This document shows, in pieces, positions 1 through 8,082 of a stretch of DNA of 16,840 nucleotides. Under the pieces are notes generated by a model. That model worked only from the letters and a program-made list of their open reading frames with translations. It did not search any database and had not been told where the DNA came from. The first letter of the stretch is position 1, and the number at the start of each line of letters is the position of its first letter. The stretch spans positions 1-16,840 of the forward strand of contig PBMJ01000036.1 of the NCBI GenBank assembly GCA_002722525.1. The letters are read 5' to 3'. This DNA is from Acidimicrobiaceae bacterium (GTDB lineage Bacteria > Actinomycetota > Acidimicrobiia > Acidimicrobiales > UBA8592). Position numbers and translations under genes: made by a program.

Positions 1-64
1 ATAGCGCACAGCCCAAACAACGCAACAGCTTGCTCAGCTTTCTATAGACTTCCCAACTCAAAAT

Positions 65-745
65 ATGCCTATGCAACGAAAACCCACTTCTAAGATCTGC
101 TTTGTCCTTTGCTTAGCCCTAGGTGCAGTTTTCCTATCCTGTGGGGGCTCAGAAAGCGCTGTTGAGGTTTATGGGGAGAATAGGGACCCAGAGAGCAGTC
201 CAATCATTAAGCAGCCCGAAATAATATTAAAAGCCTCGAAACCCCCTTTGCTTTCAGTCGTTGTTATTGGTGACTCTCTGACAGTTGGATCGGAGATGTA
301 TGGTGTTTCGTTAACTCGAAGCCTTCTCAATGCTGGGGTATTGGATGTTATCGTTTCAGCAGAGAACGGAAGAACTACATCAGAAGGGGTTAGTAAACTT
401 GAAGACTCCATGGTCGTTGATGGGGTAGTGGTAATCGCACTGGGAACGAATGATGTCGCGATGGCTGACCCGGAGTTCTTCGGAACTCAGATTGATAGGG
501 CAGTCGCAGCTATTCCGGACACCGTGAAGATATTTTGGTTAAACCTCTATACCGATCAATGGATTTCTGATGATGCGTATAACGCAAAAATTATTGAAAA
601 AGCCAACGCTCATCCCAACCTTTCATTGATGGACTTCGAGAGTTTTGCATCGCCCAGTTGGGTAGAGGAAGACGGAGTACACCTCACCCCTGATGGCTAT
701 ATCCAAAGAACACGTTTTATCCTGCAGCAGTTGGGGCTTAACTAA
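65..745 (+). CDS. SGNH/GDSL-family hydrolase lipoprotein
   Basis: Probable secreted, lipid-anchored SGNH-fold esterase or acyl hydrolase of 226 residues. A basic N-terminus and hydrophobic stretch end in a lipobox (FLSC, lipidated Cys26). After a low-complexity spacer (27-60) the SGNH blocks appear in order: GDSLT (69-73, nucleophile Ser71), an E-N-G block II (100-102), GTND (127-130, oxyanion Asn129) and DGVHLTPDGY (203-212, Asp203/His206 of the triad). All catalytic residues are present, so it should be active. The substrate is not readable; cell-wall or polysaccharide O-acetyl groups are a reasonable guess because the next gene, overlapping by one base (TAATG), encodes a transglycosylase-like lipoprotein. 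ATG at 65 and ATG at 71 are both possible and neither has a clear Shine-Dalgarno. Family is confident, substrate unknown. Confidence 0.88.
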   Translation: MPMQRKPTSKICFVLCLALGAVFLSCGGSESAVEVYGENRDPESSPIIKQPEIILKASKPPLLSVVVIGDSLTVGSEMYGVSLTRSLLNAGVLDVIVSAENGRTTSEGVSKLEDSMVVDGVVVIALGTNDVAMADPEFFGTQIDRAVAAIPDTVKIFWLNLYTDQWISDDAYNAKIIEKANAHPNLSLMDFESFASPSWVEEDGVHLTPDGYIQRTRFILQQLGLN

Positions 746-1260
746 TGCAATTTAGAAAAAATGGTCTTACTGCTCTCGTTGTCGTTATTTTTCTGGCCGG
801 ATGTGGAGGATCATCACAATCAGTTTTCACTTCCGGACGGCTAGCAACTCCGACTCCTGAACCGACCCCTACAGCTATTCCTACTCCGACTCCTGAACCG
901 ACCCCTACAGCTATTCCTACTCCAACGGTCAGACCAACGCCGGTAACATTGGAAGCAATTTACGAACCGGAAGTGGAGCGGTGGCGCGCCATAGTCGTGG
1001 AGGCATTACAAGAATATGGGCTAGAAGATGAAGAGAGGACCTTTATGAGAGTTCTCCGATGTGAAAGCTTTGGAGACCCAGATGCAAGGAATCCAGAAAG
1101 TGGGGCATCGGGGCTCATGCAGCATATTCCTTCGTATTGGCCAGATCGCGCGACTGCAGCGGGTTTTCATAAAGCCTCTCCGTTTGACCCGATAGCCAAC
1201 ATTTACGCATCGGTGTGGCTCCTCGACATTGGAGGGTGGTCACATTGGGAATGCTATTAA
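745..1260 (+). CDS. Lipoprotein with transglycosylase SLT-like domain on a Thr/Pro linker
   Basis: 171-residue exported lipoprotein. The signal peptide ends in LAGC (lipidated Cys20). Residues 35-66 form a Thr/Pro-rich linker built on two perfect 12-residue repeats, likely a flexible spacer out from the membrane. The C-terminal 100 residues resemble a short actinobacterial SLT/lysozyme-like domain: candidate catalytic Glu107 in RCESFGDPDARN, then GASGLMQ (120-126), then WLLDIGGWSHWECY at the end. Cys106 and Cys170 could form a disulfide. It probably cleaves peptidoglycan, or binds it if degenerate. The start codon overlaps the upstream stop (TAATG), so the two lipoproteins are likely co-translated. 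The domain is shorter than classical Slt enzymes, so activity is inferred from the motif only. Confidence 0.85.
   Translation: MQFRKNGLTALVVVIFLAGCGGSSQSVFTSGRLATPTPEPTPTAIPTPTPEPTPTAIPTPTVRPTPVTLEAIYEPEVERWRAIVVEALQEYGLEDEERTFMRVLRCESFGDPDARNPESGASGLMQHIPSYWPDRATAAGFHKASPFDPIANIYASVWLLDIGGWSHWECY
847..923 (+). repeat. 36-bp perfect tandem repeat (two copies plus 5 bp)
   Basis: Two identical 36-bp units (847-882, 883-918) followed by 5 further matching bases. Each unit encodes 12 residues (TPTPEPTPTAIP) of the lipoprotein linker. Identity at every third position as well as in the protein points to a recent slippage duplication, and copy number may vary between strains. Confidence 0.95.
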
Positions 1261-1306
1261 ACTTCAATTACTAAAATCTTCTACAGTGTTTCGCAAGGAA
1301 AGTTAA

Positions 1307-2101
1307 ATGCTTGATGACTTGATCCATTTGCCACCTTCATCGGTAAAAGAATTTGACCGAAAGGGACATGTGTGTATCCGCGGACTTGCTACTGCTAAAG
1401 AAGTTTCATATTTTCGACCAGCAATTGAAGAAACAGCAAAGGATGGGCGTTACGACCACCGTCCTCTAGAGGAAAGAGACACCTACGGTAGAGCTTTTGT
1501 TCAAGTGCATAACCTATGGCAGAGAAACTCGACGTGTAAGTCCTTCGTTTTCTCAAAGCGATTTGCGCAAGTAGCGGCCTCGTTGCTCGGCGTAGAGAGG
1601 GTACGGCTTTACCACGATCAGTATCTACTTAAAGAGCCCAACGGGGGTTACACACCTTGGCATCAAGACCAAACGTATTGGCCCCTTGAGAGCGGCAACA
1701 CGGTAACAATGTGGATGCCTCTCGTTGAAATACCACCTGAGGTGGGATCTATGTATTTTGCTAGCGGATCGCACAGAGTCGGCAATGCTCACGCCGGAGT
1801 AATCTCAGATGAGTCGCATCAAACAATAACCCAGTGGGTAAGTGAGAATTCCATTTCTGAAGAAACCTATGGTCCTATGCAGCCAGGCGATGCGACATTT
1901 CATGCAGGGTGGACTCTTCATCGGGCTGGGCCAAACACGACGTTAGAAGCTCGACCTGTCATGACCGTGATCTTTGTAGCAGATGGAACAGAAATCTTAC
2001 AACCAACTCCTCTGCAGGAGTTCGATCTAAAAATTTGGCTTGGAGGACAACTGCCCGGAGATCAAGTTGATAGTCCAATGAACCCGTTGTTGTACCCCTA
2101 A
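1307..2101 (+). CDS. Phytanoyl-CoA dioxygenase (PhyH) family protein
   Basis: 264-residue Fe(II)/2-oxoglutarate-dependent oxygenase of the PhyH family, cytoplasmic. The iron facial triad is visible: His119-x-Asp121 (in TPWHQDQTYW) and distal His205 in GWTLHRAGPN, with Arg216 eleven residues later placed to bind 2-oxoglutarate. Family members hydroxylate small organics such as acyl-CoAs, osmolytes and secondary metabolites; sequence alone does not give the substrate here. An AGGAAAG Shine-Dalgarno lies 5 bases before ATG 1307. It is 46 bp after the lipoprotein pair and converges on the exonuclease gene with a 13-bp gap, so it probably stands alone. Confidence 0.9.
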   Translation: MLDDLIHLPPSSVKEFDRKGHVCIRGLATAKEVSYFRPAIEETAKDGRYDHRPLEERDTYGRAFVQVHNLWQRNSTCKSFVFSKRFAQVAASLLGVERVRLYHDQYLLKEPNGGYTPWHQDQTYWPLESGNTVTMWMPLVEIPPEVGSMYFASGSHRVGNAHAGVISDESHQTITQWVSENSISEETYGPMQPGDATFHAGWTLHRAGPNTTLEARPVMTVIFVADGTEILQPTPLQEFDLKIWLGGQLPGDQVDSPMNPLLYP

Positions 2102-2114
2102 TACTTTGTCAGAT

Positions 2115-2744
2115 TCATATCCTTGGCCGATGAATTGGTGCACACGATTCCAACTTCTCATCAGGGCCTGAGAACGTATTAAAACTTATAGAACTTCCAA
2201 TAGTATCTGTTACTGCAGCAACAATTTCAGCAACGGCAAGCGCATCATCCAAAGCTTGATGGGCATTGGCGATTTCCACTCCAAAGGCAGCAGCTACATC
2301 CACGAGTTTTCGTGAAGAGGGCAGTGACGGGGCGAAATCAGCTGCCTTCATAGTATCCCAATGTGGAAATAAAGTTCCCTTGGGTAAAAGCTCAGCTCGT
2401 GACATTTCTGAACGAAGAAATCCAAGGTCGAAATTCGCATTATGGGCGACCAAAACCTTGCCATCCAGAAGCGAAAACAAAGTTCCAGAGATTTCGGCGA
2501 AACTTGGGGCGCTACGAATCCAGTCGCGCTTAATTCCATGAATATGAGTAGCACCAAGTTCTACGTCATCTCCAGGATTAATGAGGGAAGTCCAGCTAGA
2601 GCCAACCTTGCCTTTAGTAACGGTTACAACTGCGACTTCTATTACCCTGTCTCTCTTTGGGGAAAAACCTGTTGTTTCAAAATCGAAACATGCAAATGAG
2701 GCTTCATTGAATGGGGCTTTCATAAGGTCTTCACTATTGTTCAT
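2115..2744 (-). CDS. DnaQ-like (DEDDh) 3'-5' exonuclease
   Basis: 209-residue single-domain exonuclease of the DNA polymerase III epsilon/RNase T superfamily. ExoI holds Asp21 and Glu23 (CFDFETTGF), ExoII Asp106 (VAHNANFDLGF), ExoIII His162 and Asp167 (AHQALDDA), so the two-metal DEDDh set is complete. It lacks a polymerase, BRCT or UvrC-type nuclease fusion, so it is a stand-alone proofreading, repair or RNA-trimming enzyme rather than a clear replicative subunit. It lies 14 bp downstream of the rhodanese gene on the same strand, likely one transcript. The start is ATG 2744; Met8 (ATG 2723) is an alternative and still leaves the ExoI motif intact. Confidence 0.9.
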   Translation of the reverse strand: MNNSEDLMKAPFNEASFACFDFETTGFSPKRDRVIEVAVVTVTKGKVGSSWTSLINPGDDVELGATHIHGIKRDWIRSAPSFAEISGTLFSLLDGKVLVAHNANFDLGFLRSEMSRAELLPKGTLFPHWDTMKAADFAPSLPSSRKLVDVAAAFGVEIANAHQALDDALAVAEIVAAVTDTIGSSISFNTFSGPDEKLESCAPIHRPRI

Positions 2745-2758
2745 TCAGTCTCGTTACT

Positions 2759-3202
2759 TCAAGGATCTAAGGATACAGATATATCTTGCTTTGTATTGAA
2801 CCATTTACCCCCTGAGGTGATTTCCTCCACGCTTTCTCCAGCATCAACCCAACCTGTAAATCCTGATTCGAGGTGGGCAATATTTTCGTAACCTAGCTCC
2901 TTCATCGTCTTTGCGGCTAAGGCAGATCTCCAACCGAGTGAGCAGTAAATAACATAGCGATGGTCGGGTGAAAACTCTTCTTTATGGTAAGGGCTGGAAG
3001 AATCAACCCACCATTCCAGCATCCCCCGTGGTGCAGAGATAGCTCCAGAGATACTTCCCTGAAGTAAGCGTTCTCGGAAATCACGGACGTCTATTAATGT
3101 TGAACGACCTTCAGCAATTTCCTTCTTTACTTCCTCAACAGAAAGCTCCTCAATCGTCGCTTTCGCCTCATTAACTAAATCCTCAATACTTTTTCCTGCC
3201 AT
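2759..3202 (-). CDS. Rhodanese-like domain protein
   Basis: Single-domain sulfurtransferase-type protein, 147 residues from ATG 3202. It has an N-terminal helix, the LIDVRDFRE strand typical of rhodaneses, then the active-site loop CSLGWRS with Cys87 as the persulfide-forming residue, and a C-terminal GFTGWVDAG segment. It could carry sulfane sulfur or act in redox or thiol chemistry; the physiological acceptor is unknown. The frame stays open to a GTG at 3274 (171 residues), but the extra 24 residues are not rhodanese-like and that GTG has no Shine-Dalgarno. ATG 3202 is preceded by TACCTT plus a 6-base gap, which fits a leaderless start. It is transcribed divergently from the SDR gene and is first in a likely pair with the exonuclease. 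Confidence 0.88.
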   Translation of the reverse strand: MAGKSIEDLVNEAKATIEELSVEEVKKEIAEGRSTLIDVRDFRERLLQGSISGAISAPRGMLEWWVDSSSPYHKEEFSPDHRYVIYCSLGWRSALAAKTMKELGYENIAHLESGFTGWVDAGESVEEITSGGKWFNTKQDISVSLDP

Positions 3203-3311
3203 ATCTATAAGGTACCTGAAGTCGCTCACTAGCGAGGAGTTAGGAAAAAGGATTTGGGCTTTTGATTTGGTCACGTGGTCTATAGTCTGATGGCATTACT
3301 GCACAACTCTT

Positions 3312-3317
3312 GGAGGG
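3312..3317 (+). promoter_or_regulatory. Ribosome binding site deciding the SDR start
   Basis: GGAGGG sits 4 bases before ATG 3322. It makes that ATG the real start rather than the in-frame TTG at 3310, which lies upstream of this site. Confidence 0.85.
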
Positions 3318-3321
3318 ACAG

Positions 3322-4299
3322 ATGAAGATTTACGGAGCAGAAACAACTACAGATGAAGTATTGGAAGGTGTGAGTCTTCAAGGTCGACACTTCATGGTAA
3401 CAGGCGCATCCAGCGGGCTTGGCGAAGAGACTGTTCGGGCTTTGAGCAGCGCTGGGGCAAAAGTAACGATGGTTGCTCGAAATTCGCACAAGCTTGATGC
3501 AGCTGCAGATCGCATTAGGACATCCGTGCCAAACACTAACCTCCAAACAGGTTTAGTTGACCTTGCTGACCTATCAAGCATTCGGTCGTATGCCGAGGAG
3601 TACCTGCAAGAAGCTGCTCCTATCGATGTCTTAATTAATAACGCAGGGGTAATGGCCTGCCCATTTATGACAACAAAGGACGGGTTTGAAATGCAATTTG
3701 GCACAAACCATATTGGGCATTTTCTACTTACAAATCTTCTAATGCCTGTGATTCGATCAGGTCAAAAACCAAGGATCATAAATCTTTCCTCTGCAGGGCA
3801 TACGCATGCAGATGTGAGTCTTGATGATCCGAATTTTGAAACAAGTGAATACAACGCGTGGGAATCATATGGCCGAAGCAAAAGCGCTAATATTCATTTC
3901 ACTCGTGAACTCGTCCGACGATATGGAGACGAAATTCGAAGCTTCGCTGTTCACCCAGGCGTAATTCTCACTGAACTTGGACGTCACTTGACTCCAGAAC
4001 TTATGGAAGAGATGGTTGAGCGGGTCAAAGCACGGTCTACGTCGTCGGCTGAAGCAAAGGAGACAGGAGGGCTGCCTTTCAAATCCATGCAAGCGGGAGC
4101 AGCTACCCAAGTTTGGGCCGCTACCACAGATGACCTTGAAGAAAATAATGGCGCATATCTCGGTGATTGCAAAGTTGGAGTCGAAGGCGGCAACCCCAGT
4201 GAAAATGGTTATCTCCCTTATATCTATAACGAGGACACAGCGAAAGCCCTATGGTCTCTAAGCGAACAAATGGTTCAACAGGAGTTCCCCTCTAGTTGA
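3322..4299 (+). CDS. SDR family NAD(P)-dependent oxidoreductase (retinol dehydrogenase-like)
   Basis: 325-residue short-chain dehydrogenase with a Rossmann fold. Residues 27-34 carry the nucleotide-binding TGASSGLG, 106-109 NNAG, Ser156/157 the catalytic serine region (INLSSAG), and Tyr183-x3-Lys187 the catalytic pair (YGRSK). Length and the LSS..YxxxK spacing resemble the retinol-dehydrogenase/protochlorophyllide-reductase-like branch, which reduces or oxidises hydrophobic alcohols and carbonyls. After TGASSGLGEE the next strand reads VTMVARN, consistent with an NADPH preference, but this is weak. A strong GGAGGG site fixes the start. The aminotransferase gene follows 53 bp downstream on the same strand and may be co-transcribed. 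Confidence 0.92.
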   Translation: MKIYGAETTTDEVLEGVSLQGRHFMVTGASSGLGEETVRALSSAGAKVTMVARNSHKLDAAADRIRTSVPNTNLQTGLVDLADLSSIRSYAEEYLQEAAPIDVLINNAGVMACPFMTTKDGFEMQFGTNHIGHFLLTNLLMPVIRSGQKPRIINLSSAGHTHADVSLDDPNFETSEYNAWESYGRSKSANIHFTRELVRRYGDEIRSFAVHPGVILTELGRHLTPELMEEMVERVKARSTSSAEAKETGGLPFKSMQAGAATQVWAATTDDLEENNGAYLGDCKVGVEGGNPSENGYLPYIYNEDTAKALWSLSEQMVQQEFPSS

Positions 4300-4352
4300 T
4301 CCGTTGAATGACCACTGGGCTATTCTGGGTGTAGATAAAGAAAAGAGAAAAT

Positions 4353-5483
4353 ATGCCAGGTTTAGTTCCAAACATTGATCCAGACGGTTTGCTCGAATAT
4401 TCAGTGGTTTACACCGATCGAGCTGTAAATCACATGTCAGAATCTTTCCAGAATGTTATGAAAGATATCTCAGGCACGTTAAGGGGTGTCTATAACGCTG
4501 ATTCGGTAGCTGTAGTTCCCGGAAGCGGTACTTTTGGTATGGAAGCTGTAGCCAGACAGTTCGCTTCTGATGAGCATGTCCTTGTGATTAGAAATGGGTG
4601 GTTTAGTTACCGATGGACGCAAATTTTCGAAGTTGGAAATATACCTAGATCACATACTGTCTGTATGGCGCAACAAGAACGCAGCGAACACCAATCCCCG
4701 TTCGCTCCTTGCCCCATAGAAGAAGTAGTCCACCAAATAGAAACTGAACAGCCTAAAGTCGTTTTCGCACCGCATGTGGAGACTTCTGCGGGGATGATTC
4801 TTCCCGACGAGTATCTTTCGAAGATTGCAGATGCGGTGCACGCGGTGGGAGGGATTTTTGTCCTTGACTGTATTGCATCGGGGACTATTTGGGTCGATAT
4901 GCAAGACTGTGGGGTTGACGTTCTAATAAGCGCTCCACAAAAAGGCTGGAGCGGAACTCCATGCTGTGCTCTTGTAATGATGGGCCCAAAAGCAGTCGAA
5001 ATGTTGGAAACAACATCAAGTTCGAGTTTTTCATGTGATCTTAAGAAATGGAGAGAGATCATGTCAGCCTACGAGCAGGGGGCACACGCCTATCATGCAA
5101 CTATGCCAACGGATGGCCTTCGTAGCTTTCGTGATGTGATGATCGAAACTAAAGAATTAGGTTTCCTAGAAATGAAAAATGCCCAGCATGAGTTAGGAAA
5201 GCAGGTTCGAAGCCTTCTTCAAGAACACGACTATCCCAGTGTCGCCGGAGTGGGGTATGAAGCGCCAGGTGTGGTCGTCTCTTATACCACTGATGCTGAA
5301 ATTAAAAATGGCAGCAAGTTCAAAGCACAAGGACTTCAGATAGCTGGTGGTGTCCCACTTCAATGTGGAGAACCAGAGGATTTTTCAACTTTCCGGATCG
5401 GCCTCTTTGGCTTGGACAAACTGATGAACATAGACCGAACAGTCAGCTCGTTAGCAGAAGCTATTGAAACTATTGCAACGTGA
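4353..5483 (+). CDS. Class V (PLP-dependent) aminotransferase
   Basis: 376-residue fold-type I aminotransferase of the serine-pyruvate/alanine-glyoxylate group. PGSGT (56-60) is the cofactor phosphate loop, Asp172 (VLDCIASG) would pair with the pyridine nitrogen, and Lys197 (SAPQKGWSG) is the Schiff-base lysine. Full length, with no truncation. It likely moves an amino group between a small amino acid (Ala or Ser) and a 2-oxoacid such as glyoxylate or pyruvate, but related enzymes act on phosphonates, so the substrate is open. The start is supported by a purine-rich stretch (AAGAAAAGAGAAAAT) just before ATG. Its 3' end overlaps the convergent ABM gene by 14 bp, so the two messages are complementary there. 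Confidence 0.9.
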   Translation: MPGLVPNIDPDGLLEYSVVYTDRAVNHMSESFQNVMKDISGTLRGVYNADSVAVVPGSGTFGMEAVARQFASDEHVLVIRNGWFSYRWTQIFEVGNIPRSHTVCMAQQERSEHQSPFAPCPIEEVVHQIETEQPKVVFAPHVETSAGMILPDEYLSKIADAVHAVGGIFVLDCIASGTIWVDMQDCGVDVLISAPQKGWSGTPCCALVMMGPKAVEMLETTSSSSFSCDLKKWREIMSAYEQGAHAYHATMPTDGLRSFRDVMIETKELGFLEMKNAQHELGKQVRSLLQEHDYPSVAGVGYEAPGVVVSYTTDAEIKNGSKFKAQGLQIAGGVPLQCGEPEDFSTFRIGLFGLDKLMNIDRTVSSLAEAIETIAT

Positions 5484-6186
5484 AGAAATCCGCTCGAGCT
5501 CTGCGTGAATCGTCATAGACAGGCTCATTGAAATCGCACCGATATTTGCGGTGATTAGAATCTCGTCCAGATGTTGACCGAATGAGATTTCCCATGTTGA
5601 AGTAATTCTCGTGATCAAAATGCGCTGTAAGTGACTCCATATTATCCCATATTTCCACGACTTCTATTCGCTCCTCCCTGCATGGATCTGCAGAAAAAAC
5701 ATAGGTTTGACAGCCTGGCTCCTCATTACGCGTAGCTAGCTGAAAAGGAATAGATTCGGAGAGTAAGACCGACCTTTCAGAAGCGTCATGTAAATCGATA
5801 TATCCGGCAATAATGATAGGGTCTTCAGGAAACTGATTCTCTGTGGTGAAAAAGTCTGCACGAGCCCTAGGTGTGTCATCGTAGACTGGTTCGCTGGCAG
5901 TAACTCTCCACTTTCTACTTTCGGCGCTAGCAAGACCTACTTCTCCAAACATCGAACCCATGTTGTAATAATTCTGATGGTCGAAATGATCCACAAGCGC
6001 GTCTTGGTCCTCCCAAAGTTCAAACACTATGACACGGTCGTTTTCGCAAGGATCCGGGGAAAACACATATGCTAGGCAACCTTGTTCATTGTCTCGTGTA
6101 GCCTGCTGAAGGGGCGTGGCTTTCTTAATTGCTTCACTCTGCGTAGTGGGGTCTATCAGCATAAATGTTGCTGTAATTATGATCAT
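5470..6186 (-). CDS. Tandem-duplicated antibiotic biosynthesis monooxygenase (ABM)-like protein
   Basis: 238-residue cytoplasmic protein made of two copies of a dimeric alpha+beta-barrel (ABM/YgiN-like) domain, about residues 2-114 and 124-236. Each copy has a QATR-type helix, a G-C-x-x-Y-V-F-S-x-D-P-C strand, an ELW/EIW strand, then HFDHxNYxNMG and a tail EPVYDDxxRARADFFT. Small ABM proteins normally dimerise; this one probably forms the dimer within one chain. Family members oxidise quinols or aromatics without cofactors or degrade haem; no substrate can be assigned. AAAGGG lies 7 bases before ATG 6186. The gene is divergent from the DUF1295 gene and overlaps the aminotransferase 3' end by 14 bp. 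Confidence 0.87.
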   Translation of the reverse strand: MIIITATFMLIDPTTQSEAIKKATPLQQATRDNEQGCLAYVFSPDPCENDRVIVFELWEDQDALVDHFDHQNYYNMGSMFGEVGLASAESRKWRVTASEPVYDDTPRARADFFTTENQFPEDPIIIAGYIDLHDASERSVLLSESIPFQLATRNEEPGCQTYVFSADPCREERIEVVEIWDNMESLTAHFDHENYFNMGNLIRSTSGRDSNHRKYRCDFNEPVYDDSRRARADFFTLQ

Positions 6187-6283
6187 ACTTAAGCCCTTTA
6201 CTCGTGCTCTACTGGTTACGCTAGCAGTCTTATGTTGCGGGTAAAAATACTCACTGCTGGTGACTGAAAGCTAGTCTGAGAAG

Positions 6284-7174
6284 ATGAACAAACATCAAAG
6301 GTTGGCTTTCATTACTGTGACCCTAACAGTCGGATTAGGTGCCGGTTTAACTATTGCCTTAAGTGACGGCAGTTCCAAAGTCGGAGGTGTTCCTGCGGTT
6401 GTTCTATGTGCCGGCGCTGCTTTTGCGATTAATTGGCTGGCATTCGTCCCGTCCTACCTAAAGCGGACTGAGCACTATTTTGATTTGGTGGGTTCACTCA
6501 CGCATCTCACGTTGATATTTGTCGCTTTAGTTGGAACTTCGGATTTAGACCTGCGCGCAATCGTTGTCAGCGTACTAGTTGGAGTATGGGCAGTTCGATT
6601 AGGTTCGTTCCTTTTTCTTCGTGCTAAACAGGCCGGAGGTGATGGGAGATTCGATACGATCAAACACCATCCCGGAACGTTTTTTTCATGGTGGTCTCTC
6701 CAAGCCCTGTGGGTTCTAGTTACAGGAAGCTGCTCATTAGCAGTTATCACCAGTATGGAGCGCCAGTCTTTCGGATGGTTTGCTGGGGCAGGCCTAGCTC
6801 TGTGGGGGGCCGGGTTCCTTATAGAGATCGTGGCCGACCGTCAAAAAACGCAGTTCCGGTCTGAATCAAGAAATTCAGGTTCTTTCATCCAGTCTGGGTT
6901 ATGGGCATGGTCTCGACATCCAAATTATTTTGGGGAGATACTTCTGTGGATTGGTATTGCGGTCGTGGCTATTCCTCTTCTATCTGGTTGGAGATGGGTA
7001 GCTCTTATTTCTCCAATCTTTGTTTTTGTCCTACTGACATGCATCAGTGGCATCCCGATTCTCGAAAGGAGAGCTAATGAGCGATGGGGAGATGACCCTA
7101 TATACCGAGAGTATCTCCAAAGCACGCCGATTCTTCTTCTACGAAAACCAAAGGCTAAGATAAAAAACCTCTAG
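6284..7174 (+). CDS. DUF1295 / steroid 5-alpha-reductase-like membrane protein
   Basis: 296-residue integral membrane protein with about seven hydrophobic segments. The C-terminal signature GLWAWSRHPNYFGEILLW (205-222) and the ending ERRANERWGDDPIYREYLQSTP are diagnostic of DUF1295, in the superfamily with steroid 5-alpha-reductases and isoprenylcysteine methyltransferases. This C-terminal region binds NADPH or S-adenosylmethionine in characterised relatives. It probably reduces or methylates a lipid-soluble substrate in the membrane. Start ATG 6284 has GAGAAG immediately before it and TAGTCT 6 bases upstream, so it may be a leaderless or very short-leader start. The LLM oxidoreductase follows 18 bp downstream, suggesting one operon. 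Confidence 0.88.
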   Translation: MNKHQRLAFITVTLTVGLGAGLTIALSDGSSKVGGVPAVVLCAGAAFAINWLAFVPSYLKRTEHYFDLVGSLTHLTLIFVALVGTSDLDLRAIVVSVLVGVWAVRLGSFLFLRAKQAGGDGRFDTIKHHPGTFFSWWSLQALWVLVTGSCSLAVITSMERQSFGWFAGAGLALWGAGFLIEIVADRQKTQFRSESRNSGSFIQSGLWAWSRHPNYFGEILLWIGIAVVAIPLLSGWRWVALISPIFVFVLLTCISGIPILERRANERWGDDPIYREYLQSTPILLLRKPKAKIKNL

Positions 7175-7192
7175 ACATAAAATGGGGGAATA

Positions 7193-8068
7193 ATGAAATT
7201 CGGTTTAGCTTTTGCCAGTAGCGCTGGAACGGAAAGTGATACAGCTCTAGAAATATGCCAGATAGCTGAAAAAGTAGGTTTCGAATCAGTGTGGGGCGGT
7301 GAACATGTGATCTTCCCATCTTCCATTGAGTCCAAATACCCCTATACGAGTGATGGGAAAGTACCAGCAACAAAAGACACAATGATTCACGATCCATTAA
7401 TTTGGCTTGCATACGTTGCTGCAATCGCACCAACTCTTCGGCTAGGAACTTGTATCCTGATTCTTCCTCAACGTAACCCTCTAGTCCTTGCAAAGGAAAT
7501 ATCTTCGCTGGATTACTTATCAAGCGGAAGAGTGGAATTAGGTATCGGTGTGGGGTGGCTTAAAGAAGAGTTTGAAGCCCTTGGGATTCCTTGGGAGCGA
7601 AGAGGAGCACGAACAGACGAATATGTCCAAGCGTTACGGGCACTGTGGGGAGGCACTGATGTCGAATTCCATGGGGAATTCGTCGACTTCGAACCTGTCA
7701 CCTGCACGCCACGACCCATTCAAGAACATGTGCCCATACTCGTAGGTGGTGATACTCCAGTTGCCGTTCGAAGGGCTGCAAAGCTTGCAGACGGATACTA
7801 TCCAGGGACGGGTGATTTCAATGAATTGCAAAATCTGATTCAGCAAGTACGCCAATCAGCTGAAAGTTTCGACCGTGATCCATCTGAAATCGAAATTCAC
7901 GCTCATTATGCGGCTCTTCCAGGCCAAGATCACTCTGAAGGGGTTGAACGACTTCAGGATGCGGGAGTCGGAAGGGTCATGGTCCCAGCATTCTTCTTTG
8001 CGGGACCTGGCGGATTCGAGCGCCTTGAGCAATTCGGCCAAGAAGTTATAGGAACTAGGAGCGAATAA
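7193..8068 (+). CDS. LLM-class (luciferase-like) probable F420-dependent oxidoreductase
   Basis: 291-residue soluble TIM-barrel oxidoreductase of the bacterial-luciferase-like family. The central GIGVGWLKEEFEALGIPW (about 119-136) with following ARTDEYVQALRALW, then VPILVGGDTPVAVRRAAKLADGYYPG, match the F420-dependent LLM subgroup typical of Actinobacteria. Relatives transfer hydride from reduced F420 to an organic carbonyl or alkene; FMN use cannot be excluded from sequence. A GGGGG ribosome binding site is 4 bases before ATG 7193. It is likely translated from the same message as the DUF1295 protein, so the two may act on the same hydrophobic compound. It converges on the DUF2889 gene with a 14-bp gap. 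Confidence 0.9.
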   Translation: MKFGLAFASSAGTESDTALEICQIAEKVGFESVWGGEHVIFPSSIESKYPYTSDGKVPATKDTMIHDPLIWLAYVAAIAPTLRLGTCILILPQRNPLVLAKEISSLDYLSSGRVELGIGVGWLKEEFEALGIPWERRGARTDEYVQALRALWGGTDVEFHGEFVDFEPVTCTPRPIQEHVPILVGGDTPVAVRRAAKLADGYYPGTGDFNELQNLIQQVRQSAESFDRDPSEIEIHAHYAALPGQDHSEGVERLQDAGVGRVMVPAFFFAGPGGFERLEQFGQEVIGTRSE

Positions 8069-8082
8069 CGCTTCTAAATCGC

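Noticed and set aside
4607..5062. Minus-strand open frame of 151 codons
   Set aside because: It is fully antisense to the aminotransferase, which carries all PLP motifs; the antisense translation is Ser/Thr/Cys-rich and family-less.
6223..6257. AGCAGT...ACTGCT inverted repeat between the ABM and DUF1295 genes
   Set aside because: Only 6 bp arms with a spacer of over 20 bases; expected by chance.
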